Source: Cercospora beticola (taxonomy: Eukaryota; Ascomycota; Dothideomycetes; Mycosphaerellales; Mycosphaerellaceae). From it: 64,000 nt of DNA. A model generated the notes under the pieces. It was not told the origin of the DNA, made no database searches, and was given only the letters and a program-made list of their open reading frames with translations. The DNA lies in NCBI RefSeq assembly GCF_033473495.1, contig NC_088935.1, positions 186,001-250,000 on the forward strand, written 5' to 3'. Positions 32,284 to 42,836 of the stretch are shown here, one piece after another (position 1 is the first letter of the stretch; each line of letters opens with the position of its first letter). A program made the translations under genes and the position numbers.

Positions 32284-33084
32284 TCATATGGCATTGGATT
32301 TTCTGGCTGTGGCAAGCACTTCCTGTGCTAGTGCTGTGCAATCTGCGGACTTGATGGGGACTCTGTGGGCCACATCCAATTCTAATAACCGCGCTGTCTT
32401 GCCATCACAGTTATGCTTCAGTAATGCTCTGTGGAGCTGAATATTTGGATCCTGCAGTCCATGCACATGCAGGGTTGGAATGTGCAGCTTCCTCCCCTGC
32501 GGAATCGGCGCCAGATTTGAATAGTCTGCAGTGCTCAAAGCCGTTGCGTCAACCAATCCTGCTGGAACTTCCTCCTCTGCATCAAGCCACACGAACGGAG
32601 CGCGGCCTTGTAATAAAATGCCAAATTTGAACCGCGGCCATTGCGAAGGCTTTCCGAGAACTTCGGCTTGGTATTGTTGTGTGTAAAGTAGGGAGGCGGC
32701 TAGCTTGGCACCCTGGCTGAAGCCAAGAACTCCAACCCATTCCCCCTCACCACCACGCATATCGTCTTCAACCATTGCAGCTTCGATGGCATCGTGTATT
32801 CGTTGAGTGGCTTCCACATGGTCTCTGTAGCAGTCCTCCTCTCGCCATCGTAGCCAGCCCTTGAAAGGACCCATGTCTTGGAATACTTTGACAACGTCTG
32901 AGCCAGGGTATGATACATATGGAGCCTCGACAAAGACGAAGCGGAAATATGGGCTTAGTAGTCGTCGAAGTACGCGGGTTTGTGCACGGAAGATTCGTGA
33001 GTTTGTGCCACCTCCGTGGAACATGAGAATTCGAGGCAGATGGTAGTTGGCCTCCTCCTCTGAGTCGTATGTTGGTCGGAACAT
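32284..33084 (-). CDS. FSH-family serine hydrolase, possible trans-acting PKS thioesterase
   Basis: 266 aa when read from the ATG at 33084 (MFRPTYDSEEEANYHLPRIL). The frame stays open upstream to 33465, but that part is low-complexity and does not resemble the family. The alpha/beta-hydrolase fold shows the opening PRILMFHGGGTNSRIFRAQ, VFVEAPY, the nucleophile elbow GFSQGAKLAASLL, a late Asp in HVHGLQDPNIQLHR and a final His in AHRVP. The family includes CitA of citrinin and LovG of lovastatin synthesis, which hydrolyse polyketides from their synthases. It lies 1.1 kb upstream of a PKS without a releasing domain, on the same strand, so it is the natural candidate for release. That role is inferred from context. 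Confidence 0.82.
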   Translation of the reverse strand: MFRPTYDSEEEANYHLPRILMFHGGGTNSRIFRAQTRVLRRLLSPYFRFVFVEAPYVSYPGSDVVKVFQDMGPFKGWLRWREEDCYRDHVEATQRIHDAIEAAMVEDDMRGGEGEWVGVLGFSQGAKLAASLLYTQQYQAEVLGKPSQWPRFKFGILLQGRAPFVWLDAEEEVPAGLVDATALSTADYSNLAPIPQGRKLHIPTLHVHGLQDPNIQLHRALLKHNCDGKTARLLELDVAHRVPIKSADCTALAQEVLATARKSNAI

Positions 33085-35457
33085 TGTTGCTGTTCTTGAT
33101 GTGTCTGTTTTTGGATATGATAGGAACAACGACAAGCCTCTGTTGTGGAGTATTGCTGTTGTATTCGCTGTTGCTTCTGCTGCTTTTGTCGTTCCTGTTG
33201 CTTCTCTGACACCAAGGCCGATCTGTGTAGGCCTCTGATGTAGTGCTGTTGTGTTGTTCTGTGATGTTCGACATTGTGCCACTACCACGCCTCTTTTATA
33301 GCCCGAGTGAATGATCTCTAGTGTGTTCCTGTAACAGTAGTGCAGTCGTATTCCGTTGTGTGAAGGACGGACCCATAGCCGGAGTCCGATTTTAGCACCT
33401 AAGGAGATATACCGGTATCCTTCCAAACACACGCCGTCATATCGGATATTGCATTTTGACAGCATGAACGAGTTACGGAGCTCGAGAAGTACGTGATTGT
33501 CAGTTCAGGATCGGTGACATTGCCCGAAGGCTGATGCTATGCGCTATGCTAGCCTTGCTGCACTGAGCTAGAGGACGGAGTGTCGATCTTAGCTGCGCAC
33601 TTGAAAATCGTCCTTGCACCATAATAGACTACTATAGATCGCTTCTGCGCTCCACTTTCACCTGTGAATACTGCCCTCATTTCATTCACATGTCAATAAA
33701 TCTTGATGCCACTGCCGAAGTCCTCTGCCAAGCATGTGCCTCGTCCGCACTCGGAGACATTCTGCGCCTCGCGAGACATTCTCGACACCACGAAGCACAT
33801 CTCCATCTCCAAGAACCCCCAGAACTACCGTGGTCTCGTAGCGTCTCAACGTTGCGCAATCTCTGCTGTGCCAAATTTGTGCCACGGCAGGACGAAAAGC
33901 ACTATTCGCCCTGGCTGTTGCATGACGAAATGCCCGAAAGTGGACTCCACAAAGGATGACTAGCATTACGCACTGGTGGGCCATCGAGCCAGAAAGCAGT
34001 AGCATGTCGCCATATCACAGGACGAGATGTCCGAAAGCACCAGATTCAGGTACGTCTGTCCAGGGTCATGTCGCAATAAGACGGTAAGGTTGTTCGGAGT
34101 GCTCAATGAGGCAGTCCAGTGGACCAGTCAAAGCTCAGAACCGCGCTTCTGGAAGGACCACGGTACGGGGTTGGAGAGTAAGCATACATTGGGTGCATGC
34201 GCAGGGTTCTTGAATAACCTTTGAGCCGCATCAGTTTTAGCAGACGAAAGGGGCTGCACATGACCATACAGGTCTCCGTTGAGACTGTCTCGGATCATGG
34301 TCGCTGGAACGGCCATTCATGATGATCCTTGACTTTGGTCGGTCGCATTATACGGATGCCGGGCGTAGTGTCGACTCACACCGCCACTGCATCAACGCAG
34401 GCCAGAATGGCAGCCGCAGTGTGGTGACGTGTGCGGCGATTGACAGGAGACCATTGTTGACACGCTATAGCCGCTGTCAAGATTATGCAGTCGCGATGGT
34501 AGGCGCGCCAGAGAAATGCACGGAAGCGTGCCTCGAGGCGCTTCTTCATGATGTCATGAATGTATGCAGGCATACCGTTTACCAGGACATGAAAGGAGTC
34601 CAACATGCTTCGGACATGCGGCCGGGAAATAAGACTGAGGAACAGAAGCGAGATCTCGGCCAATCCCTGGCCAAAATGGGGCCTACTGAGATGCGCTGTG
34701 AAGTTCAGTCCCGAAAGCATGAGTCACGTCATTGACAGCAAGATTGCATGACCGAGAGAAAGCAGAGGAAGTGTCCAGTCGCTCGCGTAGGACAATTTTG
34801 GCAGCCTTGCCCATCGTTGAAGGGAAGGTGACCTGAACCGTGTGCCGTGGCAGGCTTCTTGTCCGCTCTTCTGGAATACGAGACATTCAAGTCATGCTTT
34901 CGTTGTCAGATATGCTTCAGCGGACCGATGTGTCGCCAGCCCAGGTGTGGTGGCAGCCGAGAAGCTTACGAACACTCGGGTTTCGTGTTGAGTGGACAAC
35001 CAGTGTAGCAAGTTGACCTTATGGATTCTTGTTGGCTGACGATCGTACAGGCAGCACGGTTTGCTATCGCAAGGCCTCGGGAGTGAATGATCTCGGCATA
35101 TCGCAGGATCTACCAAATTAGCGAGAACAACCACGTGTGAGGCGGCATAAAACATTCACTCTACTCATGCCCGGTCAATGCTCGCGACAGCTAGCGGGGA
35201 CCACCAGAACCGCAGAGTCGGCTTGCCTGTAATGGTCACAATCATGCGGCTGGACATGCTTGGTGAATGATGACACAGGTCGGGGTCTGACGTGAGGCAT
35301 GGTGTGGAAGGGTGGTATGAGGTGAGGTGATGTGCGAATGTCGGCCGGAATGAGAGTTGCGGAGCAGAGTGGGTCATCCCCGAACATGCTTGTCTGTTCA
35401 ATGTCTTGGCACAGTCAGTTCAGACCGTGAGCAGGTGAAGCTGCAGAGAGAAAGACA
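33085..35457. other. Long non-coding stretch at the edge of the PKS locus
   Basis: 2.4 kb without a supportable gene. Open frames at 33690-33959 and 34319-34735 lack family resemblance, and the first has a faint Cys-pattern like the start of HET-domain proteins. No transposon ends, tandem arrays or tRNAs were recognised. It separates the PKS/hydrolase pair from housekeeping genes and may be a boundary with decayed sequence. Confidence 0.4.
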
Positions 35458-36570
35458 ATGGCGCAGAAAGGAGTCCCATCTCTGCGGTGTCTCCGCGCAT
35501 TGCGCAGCATAGCGCTGTCTGACGGGCATAGATGCTACTCTACACCGCCGACTGCCTCCAAACAGCCTCCTCCACCGCGGCCCCGTCCACAACCGCCCTC
35601 ACCCCAGATTCCCGCTCGCATCGCCGCCGATTACCAGCCTGGCTTTCGCAAGCGAGCCAAATCAGATGATGATGCGGAACACATCCCTCAGCCCCTCACG
35701 CGGCCTATTGGAATGTCCAGCCCGCCGCAGCCAGGCGAGAATATGGGCCTCGACAACCGGACATTGAGCCAGCGTCGAGATGACTTCGTGGATTTCGACA
35801 AGCACATGGAGCGGCGACGAACGATGACGAAACAGATTAGCAAACCCTACTTCCGGGACTGGAGCAACCTACGCTTTCATCGCGGGAAGATTTTCAAAGC
35901 CAATGAAAGATTATTCCGAGCAGACCTCAGCTTGTGGTTTCCGAATTTCTTCGGCAAAACGCTTAGCAAAGAAGCAGAACATATCAAAGATGAGACAGGG
36001 GGCTGGCGAAAGGATGGTTACAAGGGCTTGGGTAGGGACACTTGCGAGGTCATGGAGGGCAAGGTCAGCGTCGTGAGCATTGTGTCCAGCACGTGGGCCC
36101 AGGCGCAAGTCGATACATTTGTGAGCGAGGAGCAAAACCCGGAACTGTACGAAGTCCTCAGAGAAAACACAGGTGTAGCACAAAGGGTGTGGATCAACCA
36201 CGAGGAGAATACATTGCGGTGGTGGCTTTTGCAGGCCTTCCGGAGCAACCTACGGCGCCAGCTCTCTACGGACGAGCAGCACAGATACTTCATGGTGCGA
36301 CGAGGTGTGAGCGAGATCATGAAGGAGTCGATCGGGCTGCTGAACGAGAAAGTGGGATATGTGTATCTGGTCGATCCCGACTGCAAGATTCGATGGGCTG
36401 GGAGTGCAGACGCCGAGCCTGCAGAACGCGAGGGCATGGTCAAGGGGCTCCGGAGACTTATCCAAGAGGCTAGATTGCCACGGGACCAGAGACGCGACTC
36501 CGCGCAGCAACTCGAATACGCTGTTGCCGACATCGTGGAGGCTCCCAAAGCTGCAGGAGTAGGCTCATGA
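35458..36570 (+). CDS. ATP10: Mitochondrial ATPase assembly factor Atp10
   Basis: Single exon, 370 aa. The N-terminus (SLRCLRALRSIALSDGHRCYS) is an arginine-rich mitochondrial presequence, followed by a proline-rich linker. The Atp10 domain starts near residue 130 (KPYFRDWSNLRFHRGKIF), with LWFPNFFGKTL, VSVVSIVSSTWAQAQVDTF and the closing VGYVYLVDPDCKIRWAGSA. Atp10 is a chaperone for assembly of subunit 6 into the Fo part of ATP synthase at the inner membrane. The 5' gap to the PKS region is 2.4 kb, so it marks the return to core genes. Confidence 0.93.
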   Translation: MAQKGVPSLRCLRALRSIALSDGHRCYSTPPTASKQPPPPRPRPQPPSPQIPARIAADYQPGFRKRAKSDDDAEHIPQPLTRPIGMSSPPQPGENMGLDNRTLSQRRDDFVDFDKHMERRRTMTKQISKPYFRDWSNLRFHRGKIFKANERLFRADLSLWFPNFFGKTLSKEAEHIKDETGGWRKDGYKGLGRDTCEVMEGKVSVVSIVSSTWAQAQVDTFVSEEQNPELYEVLRENTGVAQRVWINHEENTLRWWLLQAFRSNLRRQLSTDEQHRYFMVRRGVSEIMKESIGLLNEKVGYVYLVDPDCKIRWAGSADAEPAEREGMVKGLRRLIQEARLPRDQRRDSAQQLEYAVADIVEAPKAAGVGS

Positions 36571-37448
36571 TCAACTAGGGGTAGCAAAGACTCCCACCTG
36601 CAAGCCTTCCTCTAGCGGTCCAGCAATCATGCATCTTGTCGGCCACGCCATGCTGAGACGGTGTCAAGATTGGACGTTTGCTACATGCGCCACAGACGAA
36701 CTCGCTGCGAGAACTCGTAGACTCGCAGTTTGTTGTGCTATCCGGCACGTACGTCAACGGTCAATGCGTCACATCAATTCGACGGCCATTTGACGCAGAG
36801 TATCTTTCGATTGACGGATGAAGTGGTCCCTAGCTATCACAACGGGTTGGGCGGCCCCAATACACCCGTGCAACGCCTTTTGGCAGCTGCCAATGGACTC
36901 ACGATCCGCTTGAGTTGCGAATACGATGCACAGCAGCTGAAGTCTAGAACCCATGGGCTCGGTTCCTGGCATGAAAAAAACCCTCAATTGACATTTTCGA
37001 TGTGAATGTGGCGCTGCGGGAGTACCATGTGAATTCGGCAGAGGTGCAGTAGCGCGAACGGCAGCCTGGAGAAGAAAGGGAGCACAGGAGCACAATTTAC
37101 AGCACGCGAAGTGAAGGCACGTGAAATGTCGGACTTGCCAGTTTCTCAAAGACTCTACAACAATAAGATACTAGAAGCCCGCAAGATAGATGTCGTGGTC
37201 GACCTCGGCGCGACTTTGACATCCTTGTCGGCAGTTTTAGAGTTGGCGCTAGCTGCTCACTTTGTCAAGTGAACATTCAGGCACATATGCACACATCACA
37301 ATGGCAAGCTGCTGCAGGGACTTACCTATTGTCAAGTACAGCTCCCGCATATCTGCGGCTCATTTGGTGGTCAATCGAAGTCTCTCCCCTCCCTCTGTGT
37401 CTTTCTCCTTCCTCAACATCACCACCAGGTCGACTTTGATGCGTCGTT
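36571..37448. other. Intergenic stretch
   Basis: About 880 bp between two genes on the same strand. Short open frames on both strands have no family resemblance. No RNA gene or repeat was recognised. Confidence 0.45.
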
Positions 37449-38297
37449 ATGAGGCCTTGCGCAAGAGCAGATATGTTGGCGCCACCGCAACCACGGCTGA
37501 CGAGCCCTTCACTAAAACAAACTTCGACGTCGCGCCCACCTAATATTACAGAAAGGGCTACTTTCCTCGATCTGCCTGGGGAATTGCGCAACTACGTGTA
37601 CCGCTTGGCGTTGCGTCGCCGCGGTCCCATCACGATAGTGTGTAGCAGCTCGAGCACTCTACCCTCGAAGCGAGTCAACTCAAAGCAATCTGACCCGAAG
37701 CCAGTCGAACCGAAGTAAGTATTCATTCACTCACCTGCCTTCCGAACCCTCACTAACATTTACACCCTTAGTTCTCAGCAACACGACCTTCGCAAAGGTG
37801 GCCCAGCCCTCCTCTACGTCAGCAAAGAAATCCGCAGAGAAGCTTCCGAGATCTACTACCTCGAGAACACCTTCCTCTTTACCAATGCCGTCCTCCAACT
37901 CCGCTCAATCGAAGCCTTCCACGACCAACTCGGCCGTCTCCTCAAGAAGTTCAACCACGTCCAAGTCTGCCGCTCCATCCAAATCGGCGACATGCGCCGT
38001 CCAGTCGAAATCAGTTTCAGCGTAACACTCGACCTCCAGAACCGTCGCGTGGCTCTCAAGCGAAAACCCTACGATCGACAAGTCTTCATGCCAGGAATGG
38101 CCAGGCTGAAATCCAAGTACGTTGAGCCCTGTCGCTGCGAAGTCGACAAATTGGCCAAGAGGGTCGGCACGCCGAGAAGAATGAACGGTCAGGACATCAT
38201 CACGTTTCTCGAAGCTTATTCGGAGTTGATTAATATGGAGGCTGTGAACGTCATGTTGGATATCTGCAAGAAGTGTGATACGATTTGCCGCGCCTAG
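37449..38297 (+). CDS. LPGELRN-type (2EXR/F-box-like) protein, unknown function
   Basis: Exons 37449-37714 and 37772-38297 join across a 57-bp intron (GTAAGT...CCCTTAG) to 263 aa. The motif FLDLPGELRNYVYRLAL at about residue 38 is the opening of a very large fungal family related to F-box/2EXR proteins. The second exon has LLYVSKEIRREASEIYYLENTFLF, the usual second motif. The partner or target is unknown; members are often taken to be adaptors. An ATG eleven bases upstream (37438) opens a different, short frame. A second member lies at 60456-61222. Confidence 0.75.
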
Positions 38298-38619
38298 ATG
38301 GCACTTTCGACTCGGCTCGACTCGACTCCGGGTTTTCTGTGCGTCTGGTAGGATTTTGACGGCAGCTTGGATAGCATGAGCAGAAGTGCGATGGTCATGC
38401 GAGAATAAATGGCCCGTGATGGATGCTATGGGCATGGGAGACATAATGACTGCGACGACCTGGCCGGCATCGACTGTGGTCGATAGAAGGACATCGTGCC
38501 CCACTTCCGCACTTCAGCCCTCGGTGGCATACACAAAAGGATAGACATACAGCGGTATCCCGTCTAGACAAAAGTAAAGAGCTGACGTTCATCAAATTGT
38601 TTTCATACGATCACTCTGT
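38298..38619. other. Convergent 3' region
   Basis: 322 bp between the stops of two convergent genes. Nothing is recognised beyond untranslated sequence. Confidence 0.45.
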
Positions 38620-39726
38620 CTATGGCTTAGGATAACTGAGAGCGAAAACGTTTCTGATTTCAGACAAAGTATAATCCTTTGCCAAAGCAAGCCGCAGCAA
38701 CACGCGCGCCTTTTGCGGATTGTAGAATCCACTGCCGATAATGTAGTCATCTTCATCCGCCGGAACGAAACCATCTGAGCTTCTGTGACTTGCGACGATG
38801 GGTACTTGCGTGGCATTGAAGACAGCCTCGGCAGCTTCGCCAGCAGCTCCGGAGAGCGAGCCAGCGCCCATACCTGCGAACACCAGTCCTTTGGCACCTC
38901 CTGCCACTGCCAACGACGCCAAATCAGGCTCCATCTCTTGATGAGCATATAGGACGTCAACCGGCGGCAATGTCTCGAGGCCCGAAATGTCGAAGTGCTT
39001 TCGCCCGATAGGTCTCGATGGAGCATAATGGAAATGAGGAACCTGGTTGATGAAGAATCCAAGTTGGCCAGCTTCTGTGGAGAAGAAAGTGTCGAGGGAG
39101 TTGGCATTATTCTTCGTCGTATAGAAGGCTGATCCAATGCGATCGTTGAGCGAAATCATCGCGCCGCGACCCTTGGCATTGGCAGAAGTTGCTAATGTTA
39201 CAGCTTGATAGAGATTCAAAGGTCCGTCAGCACTCAACGCAGTCGCCGGTCTCATCGCTCCCACGACCACGACAGGTTTCGGTGAGTCGATGACCAGATC
39301 GAGGAAGAAGGCAGTCTCCTCCAATGAGTCGGTGCCATGAGTGACCACAACTCCAGATATTTCTGGCTTGCTCAATTCAGCCGTGATTGTCTCAGCCAGG
39401 GTGAGGAGAATGCTTGAATTGATGCTACCAGATCCAACATTCGATACCTGGAATCCGTTGATGTTGGATATGTTGAGAAGCTCGGGTACTGCATCTACAA
39501 GCTCTTGAACCCCCAGGCCCACGGAGTATCCGACAGTCTGGGTATTCGAAGTCCCTTGACTGGCGATCGTGCCACCAGTTGCGAAGATCGTCACATTTGG
39601 CAGGCTGGAGTTGACCGATGACGAGAAGTCGTACGGGACAGCTCGCTCGGCGACATCAGAAAGTGGGAACCCTGCCGCAAGGAGAGTAGTTGCCAGGATA
39701 AGCAGGAGCCTTGAAGTGCCGGCCAT
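38620..39726 (-). CDS. Secreted L-asparaginase (type II)
   Basis: Single exon, 368 aa from the ATG at 39726. A signal peptide (MAGTSRLLLILATTLLAAG) suggests secretion. The asparaginase core shows the first catalytic Thr in IFATGGTIASQG and the second motif VVTHGTDSLEETAFFLD, followed by VVVVGAMRPATALSADGPLN. Several N-x-S/T sites (NSS, NVT, NIS) fit a glycosylated extracellular enzyme. It hydrolyses asparagine to aspartate and ammonia outside the cell, a nitrogen-scavenging role. Two GATA-type sites lie upstream (39888-39893 and 39929-39934), consistent with control by a nitrogen GATA factor. Confidence 0.95.
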   Translation of the reverse strand: MAGTSRLLLILATTLLAAGFPLSDVAERAVPYDFSSSVNSSLPNVTIFATGGTIASQGTSNTQTVGYSVGLGVQELVDAVPELLNISNINGFQVSNVGSGSINSSILLTLAETITAELSKPEISGVVVTHGTDSLEETAFFLDLVIDSPKPVVVVGAMRPATALSADGPLNLYQAVTLATSANAKGRGAMISLNDRIGSAFYTTKNNANSLDTFFSTEAGQLGFFINQVPHFHYAPSRPIGRKHFDISGLETLPPVDVLYAHQEMEPDLASLAVAGGAKGLVFAGMGAGSLSGAAGEAAEAVFNATQVPIVASHRSSDGFVPADEDDYIIGSGFYNPQKARVLLRLALAKDYTLSEIRNVFALSYPKP

Positions 39727-39887
39727 GGATGCGAAGGTCAAGGGTCGGTCTTTCCAACCTCCAGTGATCCAGATGCGATCTCAGCCTGGTCGATTGCGAA
39801 TGGTCGTCTCTGTCGATTGCCCATGACTAGCATTCTCGAAGCACTTTGTTTTATACTCCATCCCCCCGCCATTAGGCACGGCGTGGC

Positions 39888-39893
39888 AGATAA
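39888..39893. promoter_or_regulatory. GATA-type site upstream of asparaginase
   Basis: AGATAA lies about 160 bp before the start codon, with TGATAG on the opposite strand at 39929-39934. Both match HGATAR, the core bound by AreA/Nit-2 nitrogen regulators. Such sites are common by chance; the support comes from the pair and from the target gene. Confidence 0.35.
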
Positions 39894-40074
39894 AGCTCAC
39901 TGAGCTCTCTGACTACAGTGCAATCAAGCTATCATCTTTCATGACAACTAGAATGGCCATACGATTGCCGGGCAGCATAAGTGCTTGGCGTGACGCACGT
40001 GCGCAGATAGGCAAGGGTATTCCTCGGGACTTGAGATCTCACCCCTGTGTGTGAGATGCAAGAGTGGCGCTCTT

Positions 40075-41196
40075 TCAGGCTGGACTGTGATCGTATGACG
40101 GATGGCGGGGATAACTGTCATGGAGCGCCATTTCATCGTCGCTCAGGTCGTGTTCATCCTTGATCTTCGAAGTGGGGTTCTTGCACTCGTCTTCAGTATG
40201 CACATGCACACATGGTCGCGACATCTCGACAGAGTCGGTCTTGTCTTTGTTGCTGAGCTTCTTGGTCGACGTCCAGAACCCACTTCCAAACAGCTTGATA
40301 TGTCGTCCGATTGCCACGAATATCGGCCTGGTCGTTGTGATTGATCCAAAGATGATGATGAACCAGGTTTCGGTGAGTATCCAGATGACGATAGTCGCAT
40401 AATCGTATTGAACATATAGCAAATTCGCAATCTGTACCGTTTTCACGATGCCGGCGATTCCTGCAATTGCTCCGCCCGCCATAACGATGCAGATTGCCGC
40501 TTTCAACTTTGGATTGATTTGTTGCAGTGGGCCAATAATCAAAACCACTGGATAAAATGCGAGCGACAAATCGCAAAAGGCGCCGTATGCGCCAGTGAAG
40601 AAGCCCATCTTCCTTGTGACAAGGATCAATTGGCACGTTCCAGGCTCCATGATGTTCCAAAGTCTGCTGGCCGGATCACACTGGTTGACTGTGAGGCCTA
40701 CTTGAATGCCATTCACAATGAATTGAGATATGGCTATGAACCAAAGTACGATTCTTCCTTTTGGATACGTTGGGCCTTGTAGCTGCAGTAGCAAAGCTAC
40801 CACGGCGAAGCGGCCAAAAACCGAGGACGTCATGGCCGTACAGCTAGCAATCGTGCCATAGAAGATGACCTGGGCGACTGTCTTGAGGCCTTGGTTTCCG
40901 TGTGCAGCAAACTCGTAGGAGACGGTGTAGATGATTTGTGCGGTCAATGCCAGCGCCACAGCTACCGTGACCCACACGAAGTCCCATCTTATGCCGCAAA
41001 AATTGCCGTCCGCTTTCTGTCGTGCAGCACTGGCTGCTCGTAAGACGTAAAGAACAGCTGCGATTGAGAACCACGTCCAGGTAATTGCCAGCAACGTATC
41101 TCCTCGGTCACCGTAGCTATAAGTGTCGCAGGTCAGTCAGTAGTCGTCTTGTAGGTACTTCTTGGGGGTGTGTTACAGGAATGCCGCGTTACCCAT
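40075..41196 (-). CDS. Seven-helix integral membrane protein, fungal rhodopsin-domain type
   Basis: Two exons, 41177-41196 (20 nt) and 40075-41116, join across a 60-bp intron (GTAACA...TTATAG) to 353 aa. The junction gives MGNAAFLYGDRGDTLLAITW, placing a short outside segment before the first helix. Seven hydrophobic segments follow (for example WTWFSIAAVLYVLRA, VTVAVALALTAQIIYTV, IVLWFIAISQFIVNGIQVGL, GAIAGIAGIVKTVQIA, IVIWILTETWFIIIFGSI). The cytosolic tail is charged and has a His-rich end. This pattern matches fungal rhodopsin-domain/PTH11-related receptors that lack a CFEM domain. The ligand is unknown. The promoter must lie above 41196. Confidence 0.8.
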
Positions 41197-42836
41197 CTCG
41201 TCTTCGTCGTTGTAGAGTACGGATGTTCTTCATCGGACGACAACAACAGAGCAAGAAGCCATGGAGCGGGTGCTCAAGTCCTAGAAATCGGTGCGAGCAG
41301 AAAGGCCGGGCGTATTGAGCGATGGCCAGTTTGGGACAGGATCCCTGTAGGCCCCGGATCTGCGTGGCAACACCCCCTGTGAATGCAGCAGAGACCTGCG
41401 AGACCTCAAAGGCTTTTACGACCGCAGTGCCAGACAAAACACCGACAAACCTCGGAGAGATCTTTTCAGTCATCACTAATTCTTACTACAACGTCAGGCC
41501 CTAGCACGTCTCTGCTCTCTATCAACGTGAGCCTCGGCCGGTCTCGGCAAGATGTCGAATTTACCGAGAAAGGTCTTCCTACACGTACGAGTGTTCAGAA
41601 TAGCGATGGCTGTACCCATGTCAAGTTGCCGTCTGCCGCTAGGTAGATTATACCGAGCACTATCGTCAGAGTGGACGCTTTCCAACTTTGTTAACTTCCA
41701 GCATAGGCGGTCGCGCCTGTTGATTGCTTCGATTGCATGATTAGCTATGCGCAGGTCTGATTGCAAGAAGTGCACTGCCGCTACGACCATTCGCCGTTTG
41801 CACCAATGCCGGCAGAACAACAGATCCGGGGACTAGTGGAGAGACATGTGTGGACAGGACTCGGAAAGGTCGGTGCTCTTAAGCGCGCCTGTCACGGGAC
41901 GCTACGATCTCCTCGAGGGTTGTATAATGATGGTGAATGATGATTTTCGTACGTACTTGCTGTGGCTTCCAAGTATTGTGTGTTCACAACTTAAGTGAAG
42001 GAGTCGAACTGCCCTGCTCGGATAAAAATTGTGCGATCGGCATGCCTCATCTGAGTCGCCTCGTAGTAGTACATGACTTCAATGCGAACAGAGGCCTAGG
42101 GAGAATGTAGAAGTTTTCAGGCGGTTTGGCGCTTAGGGTCCACTGACGACTCAGCACAAATCGCATTTGAGAGCCGAAATGCTCGAGCGCGCTCCGGCCA
42201 CAGCGCACAACAGCAAGTGGGCCATTCGTTTTCTGATCAACCTTTCAGTCAATTGGATGTTGACTAGATGTTTTGTCCAGTCAGAAAGGTACAGGTTGCC
42301 AGACCATGGTCTTCTTTCATGTGCCTACGCAGAAAGCGATCGGATTCGGCCATTAACGGATGCAGTCGCTAGAGGATCGCGGCAAACCGAGGAGAATCGG
42401 AAGCAGCGTCTCGTGGCTCCGACTGACAGCATGCGACGCTCAGCTTTCGACTGAATGGGTGAGTCAACGTCATATATTCCACGTGGCCAGGGCATGAAAC
42501 AGTGAGGCTTCGGTCCTTGCAATTGACTTTCAACACTGTCACCTGTGATTGTCAGTACTTCTCCCTGGGTGTAGACCATTCGTTGCCTCGTATAATCGGA
42601 AAAACAGCGAATCGGCTATAGCACTGAAGCGAGTACTTGAGGTGAGGTTGTGAGAATGATCCCTAGGATGCTGCAGGATGCATCAACAGCGGAGCCGCTC
42701 TCTCAAGGGGACTCACGCGAATGGCTGCCCAGTCTGGGTGTCCCGGTGCATGAGTACGGCCCTTCGCAACGGCCGCTAGGAATAGTAGGTTTCAAGACTG
42801 CGCGAGCACGCGGAGAAGTTTTGTCGTGTTGCAATG
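41197..42836. other. Long intergenic stretch
   Basis: 1.6 kb between two genes on the minus strand. No supportable coding region, tRNA or repeat was seen; the open frames are short and unrelated to known families. Confidence 0.45.

Noticed and set aside
32284..33465. Long form of the hydrolase starting at 33465
   Set aside because: The extra 127 residues are low-complexity and unlike the family; the conserved fold starts right after the ATG at 33084.
33690..33959. Open frame with a Cys pattern (LCQACASSALGDIL...) like the start of HET-domain proteins
   Set aside because: Only about 50 residues fit loosely, and no HET core follows in any frame. It may be chance or a very old remnant.
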